Below are positions 33,031 to 40,501 of a DNA stretch of 43,764 bases, piece after piece. Position 1 is the stretch's first letter; each line of letters opens with the position of its first letter. The notes below the pieces were generated by a model. The model was not told where the DNA came from. It did not search any database and worked only from the letters and a program-made list of their open reading frames with translations. The stretch lies in contig JAKOWB010000152.1 of assembly GCA_029781795.1 (NCBI GenBank), forward strand, positions 1 through 43,764. Direction: 5' to 3'. A program made the translations under genes and the position numbers. The DNA is from Pseudomonadota bacterium (GTDB lineage: Bacteria; Pseudomonadota; Alphaproteobacteria; Kiloniellales; JACOMY01).

Positions 33031-33384
33031 ATGAAATCCAACGTAGCGCGTGCTCGCCGGCTGCGACGCAACGAGACCGAGGCCGAGCGGCAGCTCTGGA
33101 ATGCCCTGCGGAACGGCAAGCTCGACGGGTTGCGGTTCCGCCGGCAACATCCTGTCGGCCCCTTAACGCTGGACTTCTACTGCGAAGCGCTGCGGCTTTG
33201 CGTGGAGGTCGACGGCGGCCAGCATGCGGACTCAACCAAAGATGAACTGCGGACCGCGCGATTGAATGCTCTGGGCATCGAGGTGGTGCGGTACTGGAAC
33301 AACGAGATTCTGGCCAACCTGGATGGCGTCTGGACGCATCTGCAGGGCGCGATCCAACGAAGGCGCAGAACTCTGGCGGGCTGA
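33031..33384 (+). CDS. DUF559 endonuclease-like protein (copy 2)
   Basis: 117 residues from the ATG at 33031; the longer open frame upstream crosses the repeat and soxG and is not real. Same family as the gene at 21506: RARRLRRNETEAERQLWNALR, LRFRRQHP, TLDFYC, CVEVDGGQH, YWNNEIL. The acidic and His residues expected of a Vsr-like PD-(D/E)xK site are present. It is framed by a palindromic repeat pair 32 bp upstream and a single copy 2 bp after its stop, forming a compact cassette between soxG and the dimethylglycine-dehydrogenase-like gene. The cellular role is unknown. Confidence 0.8.
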   Translation: MKSNVARARRLRRNETEAERQLWNALRNGKLDGLRFRRQHPVGPLTLDFYCEALRLCVEVDGGQHADSTKDELRTARLNALGIEVVRYWNNEILANLDGVWTHLQGAIQRRRRTLAG

Positions 33385-33386
33385 AC

Positions 33387-33410
33387 AACCCTCCCCCAAG
33401 GGGGAGGGTT
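33387..33410. repeat. Palindromic interspersed repeat, single hairpin (locus 4)
   Basis: AACCCTCCCCC-AA-GGGGGAGGGTT, perfect 11-bp arms, starting 2 bp after the DUF559 stop. Same hairpin as locus 3, so the DUF559 gene is flanked on both sides by one repeat subtype. It may also act as its terminator. Confidence 0.85.
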
Positions 33411-33522
33411 GGTTAGTCTGCCCCCGTGTCGCCAACCGGCGGGCCCTTGTCGCGGGTGCAACGGAAGCCCAGCGGCCTTGCGGCAAAGGTAGCGGCGGAT
33501 TTCAGGGAGGCTGGACTATCCG

Positions 33523-35967
33523 ATGAAGACCCATGCGCGCGTGGTGGTGATTGGCGGCGGCGTCAACGGCGTCTCGACGCTCTATCACCTGGCCAAGAAG
33601 GGCTGGACCGACGTGGTGCTGCTGGAGCGCACCGAGCTGACCGCCGGTTCCACCTGGCACGCGGCCGGCCTGCTGCCGCTGTTCAACATGAGCTACTCGG
33701 TCGGCCAGCTGCACCAGTACTCGGTCGAGCTCTACAAGTCGCTGGAGGCCGAGACCGGCCAGGCCGTGTCGTTCCACAACACCGGCAACCTGCGCCTCGC
33801 CCGCAACCGCGACCGCATGGACGAGTACCGCAACTACCAGTGCACGGCCGACACCATCGGGGTGGAGAGCCACCTGATCGGCGTCGACGAGATCAAGAAG
33901 CTCTGGCCGCTGATCAACCCGGACGGCCTGGTCGGCGCCCTGTGGCACCCGACCGACGGCCACATCGCGCCGGTCGACGTGACCATGGCCCTGGCGAAGG
34001 GCGCGCGCATGCGCGGGGCCGAGATCTACCAGCACACGCCCTGCACCGGGATCGAGCGCAATGCCTCGGGCGAGTGGGTGGTGAAGACCGCCAAGGGCAA
34101 CATCACCTGCGAGCACGTGGTCTGCACCACCGGCAACTACGCCCGCACCACGGCCAGGATGGTCGGCCTGGAGATCCCGGCGATCCCGGTCGAGCACCAG
34201 TACATCGTCACCGACGTCGACGCGAAGCTGAAGGAATACCGCGACAGCGGCGCCAAGGAGCTGCCGGTGCTGCGCGAGTCGGATTCGCAGTACTACCTGC
34301 GCGAGGAGCGCAACGGCTGGATCCTCGGCCCCTACGAGAAGCACGCCCCGGCGCGCTTCATCGACGGCGTCGACGCCGGCTTCGAGAAGGACCTCTTCCC
34401 CGGCGACCTGGAGCGCCTGATGGTCCACGTCGAGGCCTGCATCCACCGGGTCCCATCGTTCGAGAGCGCCGGCATCAAGGACATCGTCAACGGCCCGATC
34501 TCCTATACCCCGGACGGCAATCCCATGGTCGGCCCGGCCTTCGGCCTGCCGAACTTCTGGATCAGCGAGGGGCATTCCTTCGGCATCACCGCGGCCGGCG
34601 GCGCCGGCTGGCAGCTCACCGAGTGGATGGTCGACGGCCAGCCGACGGTCGACATGACCGGCGTCGATCCGCGGCGCTTCGGCGTCACCACCAAGAAGTT
34701 CGCCAAGATCAAGAACGAAGAGGCCTACGAGCACGTCTTCATCATCCACTACCCGATGGAGGAGCGCCCGGCCGCCCGCCCGGCCAAGGCGCCGCCGATC
34801 TATGACCGCCTGGACAAGGCCGGCGCCGTCTGGGGCCAGCGCTTCGGCTGGGAGCGGCCGAACTGGTTCGCGCCCAAGGGGGTGGAACGCAAGGACGACT
34901 ACTCCTTCCGCCGCTCCAACTGGTTCGCCCACGTCGGCAACGAGGTGAAGGCGATGCGCGAGCGCGTCGGCCTGATGGAGCTTTCCTCCTTCGCCAAGTA
35001 CGAGGTCGAGGGACCGGGCGCGCGCGCCTGGCTGGATAGCATCGTCGCCAACACGATCCCCAAGACCGTGGGGCGCATGAGCCTCGCCCACTCGCTCTTC
35101 CCCTCGGGCTCGGTGCGCTCGGAGTACACCATCACCCGCATGGCGGACGGCATGTACGGCGAGCGCTTCTATATCGTCGGCCCGGGCGCGGCGCACGACA
35201 TCGACTGGGACTTCTTCGTCAAGACCTCGCCCAAGGACGGCTCGGTCTTCGTCAAGGACCTGACCACCACGCTGGGCGTGCTGATCGTCGCCGGCCCGCA
35301 TGCCCGCGACGTGCTGCAGACACTGGCCGACGCCGACCTCTCCAACGCCGCCTTCCCCTGGCTGACGGCGCAGGAGATCCCGGTCGGCTTCGCGCCCGGC
35401 GTCAAGGCGCTGCGCGTCAACTTCGTCGGCTCGCTCGGCTGGGAGCTGCACCACCCCATCGAGTACCAGATCCACCTCTACGAGGCGCTGATGGCGGCGG
35501 GACAGAAGTACGACATCGCCAACTGCGGCCTGCGCGCCATGGACTCCATGCGGCTGGAGAAGTCCTACCGCCTGTGGGGCACGGACCTGAACGCCGAGAA
35601 CACCATCCTGGAAGCCTCGATGGACCGCTTCGTGCGCCTCAACAAGGGCAACTTCACCGGCCGCGACGCGCTGGTGGCGCAGCAGCAGAAGGGCGTGCCC
35701 AACCGCTACTGCACCATCGAGGTCGACGCCGACGACGCCGACAGCTTCGGCAACGAGCCGGTGTTCCTCGACGGCGAGGTGATCGGCCGCGGCACCGCCG
35801 GCGGCTATGGCCACCACGTCAAGAAGTCGATCATGCTGGGCTACGTGAAGAGCGACCTCGCCACCGTCGGCCGCGAGGTCAAGGTGCGCATCCTCGACCA
35901 GCTCCGCCCGGCGCGGATCGTCGCCGAGAGCCCCTACGACCCGGACAACGCGGCGCTGAGGGCCTGA
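33523..35967 (+). CDS. Dimethylglycine dehydrogenase-like FAD/GcvT flavoprotein
   Basis: 814 residues. N-terminal DAO domain: VVVIGGGVNGVSTLYHLAKKG at 7-27, GSTWHAAGL with His46, the residue that covalently binds FAD in dimethylglycine and sarcosine dehydrogenases; the middle FAO_M segment holds GPISYTPDGNPMVGPAFGLPNFW and GHSFGITAAGGAG; the C-terminal ~390 residues are GcvT/GcvT_C (GLMELSSFAKYEVEGPGA, SLGWELHHP, GLRAMDSMRLEKSYRLWGTDL). It oxidatively demethylates dimethylglycine (or sarcosine) and delivers the C1 unit to THF. Substrate rests on context; I cannot separate DMGDH from sarcosine dehydrogenase by sequence. AGGGAGG lies 13 nt before the ATG, a long spacing. Confidence 0.87.
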   Translation: MKTHARVVVIGGGVNGVSTLYHLAKKGWTDVVLLERTELTAGSTWHAAGLLPLFNMSYSVGQLHQYSVELYKSLEAETGQAVSFHNTGNLRLARNRDRMDEYRNYQCTADTIGVESHLIGVDEIKKLWPLINPDGLVGALWHPTDGHIAPVDVTMALAKGARMRGAEIYQHTPCTGIERNASGEWVVKTAKGNITCEHVVCTTGNYARTTARMVGLEIPAIPVEHQYIVTDVDAKLKEYRDSGAKELPVLRESDSQYYLREERNGWILGPYEKHAPARFIDGVDAGFEKDLFPGDLERLMVHVEACIHRVPSFESAGIKDIVNGPISYTPDGNPMVGPAFGLPNFWISEGHSFGITAAGGAGWQLTEWMVDGQPTVDMTGVDPRRFGVTTKKFAKIKNEEAYEHVFIIHYPMEERPAARPAKAPPIYDRLDKAGAVWGQRFGWERPNWFAPKGVERKDDYSFRRSNWFAHVGNEVKAMRERVGLMELSSFAKYEVEGPGARAWLDSIVANTIPKTVGRMSLAHSLFPSGSVRSEYTITRMADGMYGERFYIVGPGAAHDIDWDFFVKTSPKDGSVFVKDLTTTLGVLIVAGPHARDVLQTLADADLSNAAFPWLTAQEIPVGFAPGVKALRVNFVGSLGWELHHPIEYQIHLYEALMAAGQKYDIANCGLRAMDSMRLEKSYRLWGTDLNAENTILEASMDRFVRLNKGNFTGRDALVAQQQKGVPNRYCTIEVDADDADSFGNEPVFLDGEVIGRGTAGGYGHHVKKSIMLGYVKSDLATVGREVKVRILDQLRPARIVAESPYDPDNAALRA

Positions 35968-35980
35968 CGAGAAACCGAGG

Positions 35981-36089
35981 GCCCTCACCCTACCCTCTCC
36001 CGCCGAAAGCGGGAGAGGGAGGCTAACGGGGACTGCCAGCCAGGGCGTCCCCTCTCCCGCTTTCGGCGGGAGAGGGACAGGGTGAGGGC
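35981..36089. repeat. Palindromic interspersed repeat, inverted pair (locus 5)
   Basis: Two 27-nt hairpins at 35993-36019 and 36050-36076 are exact reverse complements of one another (arms CCCTCTCCCGC / GCGGGAGAGGG). Outer arms GCCCTCACCCT (35981) and AGGGTGAGGGC (36089) enclose both. Fills the gap between the dehydrogenase gene and the bmt promoter; probably stops read-through. Confidence 0.85.
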
Positions 36090-36121
36090 GTCCGGTCGGT
36101 CGCAAGTTTTTCTTCCTTGCC

Positions 36122-36149
36122 CTTGCCGGCCGGCTGGCGTGGCTATAAT
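36122..36149 (+). promoter_or_regulatory. Candidate promoter of bmt
   Basis: CTTGCC and TATAAT separated by 16 bp, a good housekeeping-type promoter just downstream of the locus 5 repeat. A start near 36156 would leave a leader of about 28 nt before the ATG at 36184, and would exclude the in-frame ATG at 36148, which overlaps the -10 element. Confidence 0.5.
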
Positions 36150-36183
36150 GGCCTTCACGAGTCCTCCTGAAGGCAGCGGTCCC

Positions 36184-37227
36184 ATGGACAATCTTTTCCT
36201 TTCCCTGCTGGCTGAGCGGCCCTGGCTGCTGGCCGACGGCGCGACCGGCACCAACCTCTTCGCCCGGGGCCTGGAGACCGGCGAGGCGCCGGACCTGTGG
36301 AACGAGCAGCGGCCGGACCAGATCCGCGCGCACTACCAGGACTTCATCGAGGCCGGCAGCGACGTCGTGCTGACCAACACCTTCGGCGGCACGGCCAACC
36401 GGCTGAAGCTGCACGGCGCCGAAGGGCGGGTGCATGCGATCAACCGCCTGGGCGCCGCGCTGCTGAAGGAGGTCTCCGCCAAGGCCGGCCGCCCGGTGGT
36501 GGTGGCGGGCTCCATGGGGCCGACCGGCGATCTATTCGAACCCCTGGGGCCGCTGAGCCACGCCGAGGGCGTCGCCGCCTTCAAGGCGCAGGCCGAGGGC
36601 CTGGCCGAGGGCGGCGCCGACGTGCTCTGGATCGAAACCATGTCGAGCCCCGACGAGATCCGGGCCGCGGTCGAGGGCGCCGCCAGCACCGGCCTGCCGG
36701 TGGTCTGCACCGTTTCCTTCGACACCAACGGGCGCACCATGATGGGCGTGACGCCGCAGCAGTGGACCGCCCTGGCGCACGAGCTGGCGGTGCCGCTGGC
36801 CGGCTATGGCGGCAACTGCGGCGTCGGCGCCTCGGAACTGGTGGCGGCGCTGCTCGGCATCCACGCGGCGGCCCGGCCGGGCGACGTGATCGTCGCCAAG
36901 TCGAACTGCGGCGTGCCGGCCTGGGTCGACGGCCAGATCAAGTATTCCGGCACGCCGGAGCTGATGGCCGACTACGCCCGCCTGGCGCGCGATGCCGGGG
37001 CGCGCATCGTCGGCGGCTGCTGCGGCACCACGCCGGCGCACGTCGCCGCCATGAAGGCCTCGCTGGAGGGCTATGAGCCCGGCGCCGCGCCCAGCCTGGA
37101 GGCCGTGGTGGCGCGCCTCGGCCAGGTGTCCGACGCCACCTTGAAGCTGGGACTCTTCGGTCTGGAGCCGGGCAGCGATGCAGGCGACGAGGGTGGTCGC
37201 CGCCGCCGCCGCAGGGCACAGTTCTAG
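36184..37227 (+). CDS. bmt: Betaine-homocysteine S-methyltransferase
   Basis: 347 residues from the ATG at 36184. Homocysteine methyltransferase domain: LLADGATGTNL, TNTFGGTANRLKL, VVAGSMGPTGDL, WIETMSSPDEI, and the zinc ligands Cys212 (YGGNCGVG), Cys279 and Cys280 (VGGCCGTTP). It moves one methyl group from glycine betaine to homocysteine, giving dimethylglycine and methionine. Bmt of this short bacterial type is known from betaine-catabolising alphaproteobacteria. Followed by glyA after 67 bp, probably in one transcript. Odd point: the C-terminus ends in an acidic-glycine linker and six consecutive arginines before AQF, beyond the catalytic domain. Confidence 0.87.
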   Translation: MDNLFLSLLAERPWLLADGATGTNLFARGLETGEAPDLWNEQRPDQIRAHYQDFIEAGSDVVLTNTFGGTANRLKLHGAEGRVHAINRLGAALLKEVSAKAGRPVVVAGSMGPTGDLFEPLGPLSHAEGVAAFKAQAEGLAEGGADVLWIETMSSPDEIRAAVEGAASTGLPVVCTVSFDTNGRTMMGVTPQQWTALAHELAVPLAGYGGNCGVGASELVAALLGIHAAARPGDVIVAKSNCGVPAWVDGQIKYSGTPELMADYARLARDAGARIVGGCCGTTPAHVAAMKASLEGYEPGAAPSLEAVVARLGQVSDATLKLGLFGLEPGSDAGDEGGRRRRRRAQF

Positions 37228-37294
37228 CCGTCCGGCGCCCGCCTCTCCTCCTGTGTCCCGCGGGGGCCGCTGAGCCGCTGCGAGGCTTCCTCCC

Positions 37295-38578
37295 GTGGAC
37301 GACCTGCGTACCGCCGTCTCGTCGCTCGAGAACCGCTCCCCCCTTGCCCAGCAGGACCCGCTGATCTTCCGGGCGCTCGAGGACGAGCGCCGCCGGCAGA
37401 ACCGGCAGATCGAACTGATGGCGTCCGAGAACACCGTCAGCCCGGCGGTGCTGGAGGCCCTGGGCTCGGTCATCACCAACAAGTCGCTCGAGGGCTATCC
37501 GGGCAAGCGCTACCACGGCGGCGCCGACTTCGCCGACGTGGTGGAGCAGGCCGCCATCGACCGCGCCAAGCAGCTCTTCAACTGCGCCTATGCCAACGTG
37601 CAGCCGCATTCCGGCACCCAGGCGAACCAGGCGGTCTTCCTCGCCCTGCTGCAGCCGCACGACCGCGTGCTGTCGATGAGCCTGGCGGCCGGCGGCCACC
37701 TGTCGCACGGCGCCGCGCCCAGCTACTCCGGCCGCTGGTTCACCGCCGAGGGCTATGGCGTCGCGCGCGAGACCGGGCGGCTGGACTATGACGCCATCGA
37801 GGCCCAGGCGCTCGCGTTCCGGCCCAAGCTGCTGATCACCGGCGGCTCGGCCTATCCGCGCGTCATCGACTTCCAGCGGCTGCGCGCCATCGCCGACAAG
37901 GTCGGCGCGTACTTTCTGGTCGACATCGCCCACATCGCCGGACTGGTGGCGACGGGGCACCATCCCTCGCCGCTGCCGATCGCCGACGTGGTGACCAGCA
38001 CCACCACCAAGACGCTGCGCGGGCCGCGCGCCGGGCTGATCCTGACCAACCGCGAGGACCTGACGCGAAAGCTGCAGGCCAGCGTCTTCCCCGGCGTGCA
38101 GGGCGGCGTGCACCTGCCGGCGGTGGCCGGCAAGGCCGTGGCCCTGGCCGAGGCGCTGAAGCCCGCGTTCCGCGCCTACATCGGCCGCGTCGTCGCCAAC
38201 GCCCACGCGCTGGCCGCGACGCTGGTGGCGCGCGGCATCACAGTGATCAGCGGCGGCACCGACACGCACCTGATCCTGATCGACGTCTCGAACCGGGGCC
38301 TCAAGGGCCAGCAGGCGCAGGACCTGCTCTATGCCGCCAACCTGACCTGCAACAAGAACCCGGTGCCCTTCGACAGCAGCAATCCGGCCGAGTGGGTCGG
38401 CCTGCGCCTGGGCAGCCCCAGCGGCACCAGCCGCGGCTTCGGCGAGGCGACCTTCGCCGAGATCGGCCACATGGTCGCCGACCTGCTGGACGACGGCGGG
38501 CGCGACCCGGCGGTGAAGGCCCGCGTGCTGAAGCGCGTCGAGGAACTCTGCCGCGCCAGCGAGCCCTATCCGGGGTAG
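37295..38578 (+). CDS. glyA: Serine hydroxymethyltransferase
   Basis: 427 residues from a GTG at 37295 (GAGG 8-11 nt upstream). PLP enzyme that interconverts glycine plus 5,10-methylene-THF with serine plus THF. Schiff-base Lys239 in TSTTTKTLRGPR, Asp210 and His213 in LVDIAHIAGLVA, and LMASENTVSPAVLEALGS, EGYPGKRYHGG, ANVQPHSGTQAN are intact. Next to bmt and the demethylases it would consume both products of sarcosine oxidation, glycine and methylene-THF. Sequence differs at several places from housekeeping GlyA (TVSPAVL, SMSLAAGGHLSHG), so it is probably a catabolic paralogue. Confidence 0.93.
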   Translation: MDDLRTAVSSLENRSPLAQQDPLIFRALEDERRRQNRQIELMASENTVSPAVLEALGSVITNKSLEGYPGKRYHGGADFADVVEQAAIDRAKQLFNCAYANVQPHSGTQANQAVFLALLQPHDRVLSMSLAAGGHLSHGAAPSYSGRWFTAEGYGVARETGRLDYDAIEAQALAFRPKLLITGGSAYPRVIDFQRLRAIADKVGAYFLVDIAHIAGLVATGHHPSPLPIADVVTSTTTKTLRGPRAGLILTNREDLTRKLQASVFPGVQGGVHLPAVAGKAVALAEALKPAFRAYIGRVVANAHALAATLVARGITVISGGTDTHLILIDVSNRGLKGQQAQDLLYAANLTCNKNPVPFDSSNPAEWVGLRLGSPSGTSRGFGEATFAEIGHMVADLLDDGGRDPAVKARVLKRVEELCRASEPYPG

Positions 38579-38589
38579 CTCATACAAAG

Positions 38590-38626
38590 CCCTCTCCTCA
38601 GACTTGAGGAGAGGGTTGGGTGAGGA
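38590..38626. repeat. Palindromic interspersed repeat, single copy (locus 6)
   Basis: CCCTCTCCTCA-GACT-TGAGGAGAGGG with tail TTGGGTGAGGA, 12 bp after the glyA stop. It has the same core and tail as the other loci with a different loop-proximal stem. It likely serves as terminator between convergent genes. Confidence 0.8.
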
Positions 38627-38669
38627 GCTGCCTGCGAAGGGCTCCCGTGCCGCCGGCTGTGCTCAGCGT

Positions 38670-39776
38670 TCAGGCACTCCCGCGCTCCAACGCCTCGACC
38701 GGGTTGGGGTAGTTGAGACCGGCGACGGCGGGCACCAGGCGGCGCTGCACCAGGGCGGTGCCCATCAGCGGCAGGACCAGGTGGTTGCGCAGCAGGCGCA
38801 GCAGCGGATTTCGCAGCGTCACCAGGCCGGTAAAGCGCTCGGTCGCCGCCAGCACGCGCTGCGCCACCGGACGGCGGAGCGCACCGTAGGCGTCCAGCCG
38901 GTCCTGGCTGGCCAGCAGGGCGAAGACGCAGGCGTCCTCGATGCCGAGGTTCATGCCCCGGCCGCCGACCGGCGAGTGGATGTGCGCCGCGTCGCCGGCC
39001 AGATGCACGCGCCCCTCGCTGTAGCGCTCGGCCAGGCGGTAGCTGACGGTGAACTGCGAGGTCCAGGGCACCGTCCCGACGCCGGTGCCGGCCGGCAGCA
39101 AGGTCAGCGGATCCTGGCCAATGGCGATGAGACGCCGGAGCTTGCCCGGCAGCGGTATGGTGGCCAGCAGCCCGCGCGGCGTCAGCAGCACGATCAGGCT
39201 GTCGGGGTCGAAGGACCAGTCGAGCTCGGCGTCGGCGAGGCGGAAATCCTCGTCGTCGCGGTGGCCGGGATAGCCGATGCCCAGCGCCTTGCGCAGGCCG
39301 GAGTGCGCGCCCTCGGCCGCCAGCACCGGACCGTCGGGCAAGGCTTCGACGCGGCCGTCGTCATGGCGCGCCTGCAGGCCGCCGGATGCCAGCTCCAGCG
39401 TGACACCGCGCTCGACCTGGTGGCCCTGCTCGGCCAGCACCTGCTCAAGGATCGCCTCGGTGCGGCTCTGCGGCAGCGAGAGGATGAAGGGATAGGGCTG
39501 CGGCAGGCGGTCGAGGCGAAGCCGCAGGCGCCGCGTGCCGCCATCCCAGATCTCCATCCCGGTCAGGCGCCGTCCCTCGGCCAGCAGGCGCTCGGTGACG
39601 CCGCTGGGGCGGAGCAGCGCCAGGCTGCGCGGGTTGACCGCCAGGGCCTTGGACCAGGGCACCCGCTGGCGCTCGCGCTCGAAGATGCGCAGCGGAACGC
39701 GGCGCCGTGCCAGCTCGACCGCGGCGGCGAGGCCCGTGGGCCCGGCGCCGGCGATCAGCACGGCCGGCCGGCTCAT
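38670..39776 (-). CDS. FAD-dependent monooxygenase, PHBH/UbiH-like
   Basis: 368 residues. FAD motif VLIAGAGPTGLAAAVELARR (GxGxxG at 10-15), the second FAD region AEGAHSGLRKALG (DG motif replaced by EG) and GDAAHIHSPVGGRGMNLGIEDA. Family: FAD_binding_3 aromatic-ring hydroxylases and related enzymes. The C-terminal helix region (LRNPLLRLLRNHLVLPLMG) is typical of this group. Start overlaps the HAD gene stop (ATGA), placing it last in the choXWV transcript. The substrate is unknown; no choline-specific monooxygenase of this fold is known to me. Confidence 0.8.
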   Translation of the reverse strand: MSRPAVLIAGAGPTGLAAAVELARRRVPLRIFERERQRVPWSKALAVNPRSLALLRPSGVTERLLAEGRRLTGMEIWDGGTRRLRLRLDRLPQPYPFILSLPQSRTEAILEQVLAEQGHQVERGVTLELASGGLQARHDDGRVEALPDGPVLAAEGAHSGLRKALGIGYPGHRDDEDFRLADAELDWSFDPDSLIVLLTPRGLLATIPLPGKLRRLIAIGQDPLTLLPAGTGVGTVPWTSQFTVSYRLAERYSEGRVHLAGDAAHIHSPVGGRGMNLGIEDACVFALLASQDRLDAYGALRRPVAQRVLAATERFTGLVTLRNPLLRLLRNHLVLPLMGTALVQRRLVPAVAGLNYPNPVEALERGSA

Positions 39777-40489
39777 GCCGCCGACTCGCTGTCCAGCCAG
39801 GCCTCCAGCGCGGCGATGGAATCCAGCACCACGGTGGCGAGCGGCGACAGGTCCTCGGCCGCCGAGGTACCGGTCAGCACGCCGATCATGGCGCCGCAGC
39901 CGGCGCGGTGGCCCATCTCCATGTCGTGCCGGTTGTCGCCGATCATCGCCACCGCGGCCGGCGGCAGGCCGACCGCGTCGCAGAAGCCCCGCACCATGCC
40001 GGGCGTCGGCTTGGCGCCGTGGCCGCTGTCGTAGCCGGCGATGAAGTCCAGCAGGTGCAGCGTCTGGAAGCGGTCGAGGATGGCCCGCGTCGCGCGCTCG
40101 TTGTCGCTGGTGGCGATGCCGAGCTTGAGGCCGCGCGCCTTGAGGCGGGTGAAGAAGGCGGCGAGGTCGAGCACCGGGGCCGAGGCGACGACGCCCTCCT
40201 CGGCGAACAGGCGGTCCATGCGTTCGATCAGCTCGTGCCGCTGCCAGGCCGGCAGCATGGGCCCCCACTGGTCGGCGATGTCGTCGGTGTTGCCCTGCGC
40301 CAGCAGCGAGCCGGCGCGGTAGCGGCCGGACAGCGGGTCGCGCCCGCCGTGCTCCAGCAGCCGCCGGGCCAGTTCCATGTCGCCGGCGGCGAGTTCCAGC
40401 GCCACGCGGTCATAGATCGGCGGCCAGGTGGCGTTGAAATCCAGCAGCGTGCCGTCCTTGTCGAACAGCAACCCCCTGATAGCGGACAT
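39773..40489 (-). CDS. HAD-family hydrolase, phosphoglycolate phosphatase-like
   Basis: 238 residues. HAD motifs: I LLFDKDGTLLDF with Asp10 and Asp12, II LGIATSDN, III/IV KPTPGMVRGF and VAMIGDNRHDMEMG. Helical cap of about 80 residues (type C1). GGAG precedes the ATG by 5 nt, and the gene starts 12 bp after choV. A small-molecule phosphatase; phosphorylcholine or phosphoglycolate are possible substrates, the former by context only. Confidence 0.82.
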   Translation of the reverse strand: MSAIRGLLFDKDGTLLDFNATWPPIYDRVALELAAGDMELARRLLEHGGRDPLSGRYRAGSLLAQGNTDDIADQWGPMLPAWQRHELIERMDRLFAEEGVVASAPVLDLAAFFTRLKARGLKLGIATSDNERATRAILDRFQTLHLLDFIAGYDSGHGAKPTPGMVRGFCDAVGLPPAAVAMIGDNRHDMEMGHRAGCGAMIGVLTGTSAAEDLSPLATVVLDSIAALEAWLDSESAA

Positions 40490-40501
40490 GCTCTCTCCCG
40501 G

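Noticed and set aside
33502..36435. 977-residue minus-strand frame opposite the dehydrogenase and bmt
   Set aside because: Antisense shadow crossing two real genes and a palindromic repeat.
21318..38626. CRISPR array or small-RNA genes at the palindromic repeats
   Set aside because: Copies are scattered kilobases apart without regular spacers, with mirrored pairs rather than direct repeats.
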